This document shows, piece after piece, positions 41,159-42,448 of a stretch of 42,448 bases of DNA (position 1 is its first letter; each line of letters begins with the position of its first letter). Origin of the DNA: Oehlia diaphana (lineage: Eukaryota; Glomeromycota; Glomeromycetes; Glomerales; Glomeraceae); the NCBI GenBank assembly GCA_003833135.1, contig QZLH01000123.1, positions 1 to 42,448 of the forward strand, read 5' to 3'. The position numbers were made by a program, and so were the translations under genes. The notes under the pieces were generated by a model that was not told the origin of the DNA, did no database searches, and saw only the letters and a list, made by a program, of their open reading frames with translations.

Positions 41159-41256
41159 AGCTATATCTGTCACAGGATCGAATGATTGGATGAAAATGGG
41201 CCTCGTAGTGCTCATTTTCACCAATCAATGAAGGGCCCTATGACCGATATAGCGCC
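41159..41256. repeat. Long imperfect hairpin, possible miniature element
   Basis: The left arm (GCTATATCTGTCA…GATTGGATGAAAATG, from about 41160) is complementary to the right arm (CATTTTCACCAATC…TGACCGATATAGC, to about 41250) around a loop near CTCGTAGT. A 78-codon open frame beginning in the hairpin (41186) is probably a by-product. It could be a small MITE or a structured RNA; I see no evidence to decide. Confidence 0.55.
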
Positions 41257-41684
41257 ACATCCAATAAAGTGTTATCGTTCTGACGTTTTTGATCATGCAT
41301 TAATTAATAATATAATCTACTTTATAAGCTTAATTTTTTTTTTTAATTATAACATTATTAATACTGTAATATTTACGCTTTGTAATTTATTACAGTGTAG
41401 ACGTTTCTGGAACATCCGTTAAATAATGTATCTATCTACTAAAAAAAACCTAACGCTAAAACATAGTGATTTGAATTGAAATATACATAAAAGAAAGCCT
41501 AAATAAACTAAAAAATAAAAATCGATACAGGAATAAGAAATGGTTAGTACCCAGAATGAGCTGTGTTATCAGTTCGATACAGCTTTTTCTATTAATACCG
41601 TATTATACTCTATATGGATGTTATAAACCTATAATTCGTCAATCCAGAAAAACTTGTCCGTCCTTATTCGCGTTTATGTAATCT
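41257..41684. other. Intergenic region, nothing recognised
   Basis: A+T-rich sequence between the hairpin and the damaged minus-strand gene. No supported feature. Confidence 0.4.
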
Positions 41685-42132
41685 CTAATCTAAATCTAAA
41701 TCTATTTCTACATCCGCACACATCATTGCTTTCTTTCTCTTCCATTTCTTCTTATTAGCTTCTTCCGTCAAATCATATAAATCTATACTCTCGTCTTGCG
41801 ATTTCTTTGACACTAAAACGGCAGTCTTTTGTTAAAATCTTCGTTGAGAATACTGATTTCTTCGAATTTCTCCTGACTATTTCCTAGGATGATGGTTGTA
41901 TTATTGTTGTAGCTACTGGCTCTACCGTTGAATTCGTAATTACATTCTGGTTCAACGCGTCAAAATATAATTCTTCTGAAACGTGCTTCGACTTTTGCGG
42001 GGACGAGACAGTTGCCGACTTGAAACGGACCTTTTTTTCTTCTTTCGAGCGTCTTGTAATAAAATTCTCCCTTTTTACGAATAATTCTTGCTGGCTTTTC
42101 ATTTGTAACCCACATCCTATGTCTGCTTCCAT
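41685..42132 (-). pseudogene. Small damaged or spliced gene of unknown family, Lys-rich
   Basis: An open frame of 82 codons starts with ATG at 42132 (MEADIGCGLQMKSQQELF…) and ends at a TAG at 41884-41886. After that stop the same frame stays open for about 36 codons. In another frame a convincing 48-residue stretch (41831-41685) contains SQDESIDLYDLTEEANKKK and ends DVEIDLDLD before a stop. The two pieces have the same base composition, distinct from the A+T-rich surroundings. Either a stop plus a frameshift have broken one gene, or an intron (for example from a GTAATT donor near 41944 to an AAAAG acceptor near 41827, which would keep the frame) joins them. The acidic/basic alternation suggests a disordered protein. 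I do not recognise the family; repeat-derived origin is possible. Confidence 0.45.
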
Positions 42133-42334
42133 CGTTGATTTGTATATACTTCCATCATCTTACATTCATTCCTAAAATACAACAATTGATAGGCGCGCAC
42201 ATATGTACAAGCTCCACACATCATCAATTTCATCAATTTGTGACTAAAAGTAGAATCAAATGAGCGATGATCAATATTAGTCATCTTTTACTCGCGAGTC
42301 ACGAGTTGTGACTTTTGATTTTCACAAATATATA

Positions 42335-42448
42335 CAGTGTGTATCAAAAATAATTGAACTCTAAAATCACGTGACTTTGTCACGTGAAAATTGATCTACA
42401 ATAATCCAATCAATTTAAGTCAAATGCATATTGTCGATCATTACGCGT
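42335..42448 (+). mobile_element. Possible start of a Tc1/mariner-type element, cut by the window edge
   Basis: CAGTGTGTATCAAAAATAAT begins at 42335 directly after TA (42333-42334). This is typical of Tc1-like termini. A perfect 9-bp inverted repeat with a 3-base loop (TCACGTGAC, GTCACGTGA; 42367-42387) follows. The rest lies outside the window, so a transposase or second end could not be checked. Confidence 0.4.

Noticed and set aside
1..42448. tRNA or rRNA genes
   Set aside because: I looked for B-box-like GGTTCGAATCC and conserved rRNA stretches and saw none; a dedicated scan such as tRNAscan would be decisive.

Overview
The window looks like nuclear DNA of an arbuscular mycorrhizal fungus (Glomeromycotina, Rhizophagus-like). 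This rests on gene content and style: very A+T-rich DNA, short introns with GTAAGT / CTAAC / TAG signals, Sel1-repeat proteins, a TKL-type kinase with an HCDFHDGN catalytic loop, a secreted kelch membrane protein, a decayed LamG/concanavalin-like gene and many small inverted-repeat transposons. Species assignment is inference. There is one assembly gap of 740 N (25257-25996).

Left part (1-24000). An edge-truncated repeat (1-396) and a palindromic element (735-1010) share the same terminal sequence. They are followed by a small two-exon gene (3555-4123), a TPR-SET protein (5007-7244, minus), a 17-repeat Sel1 protein (9207-11822, minus), a 469-bp inverted-repeat element (12866-13334), a broken LamG-like gene (13724-14390), a six-exon kelch/transmembrane gene (15333-17604, minus), a four-exon acidic protein gene (20311-21194, minus) and a coding relic (22774-23490).

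Middle part (24000-34400). This is the unusual region. A possible gene starts at 24688 with an acylation-like N-terminus and runs through phase-compatible short exons. The third exon is split by a transposon that contains the assembly gap. Then come 5.6 kb of tandem units, each of which looks like a spliceosomal intron (GTAAGT, an ACTAAC-like branch site, TAG). The end of one unit and the start of the next are almost always separated by exactly 3 bases; I counted about 46 such junctions by hand. The array ends directly at an exon coding for the start of a TKL kinase domain (31954). That kinase carries an in-frame TGA and is probably a pseudogene.

Right part (34400-42448). A heavily decayed family B DNA polymerase relic of Polinton/Maverick or linear-plasmid type (about 35280-36960, minus), a second Sel1 protein (37717-39303, minus) sharing an N-terminal domain with the first, a hairpin element (about 41159-41256), a damaged small gene (41685-42132, minus), and what looks like the start of a Tc1/mariner-type element at the edge.

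All splice models were built by eye from splice signals and frame continuity. No transcript or database evidence was available. Two genes (TPR-SET and the second Sel1 protein) must start at ATG codons internal to the longest open frames, because the longer frames begin at TTG.
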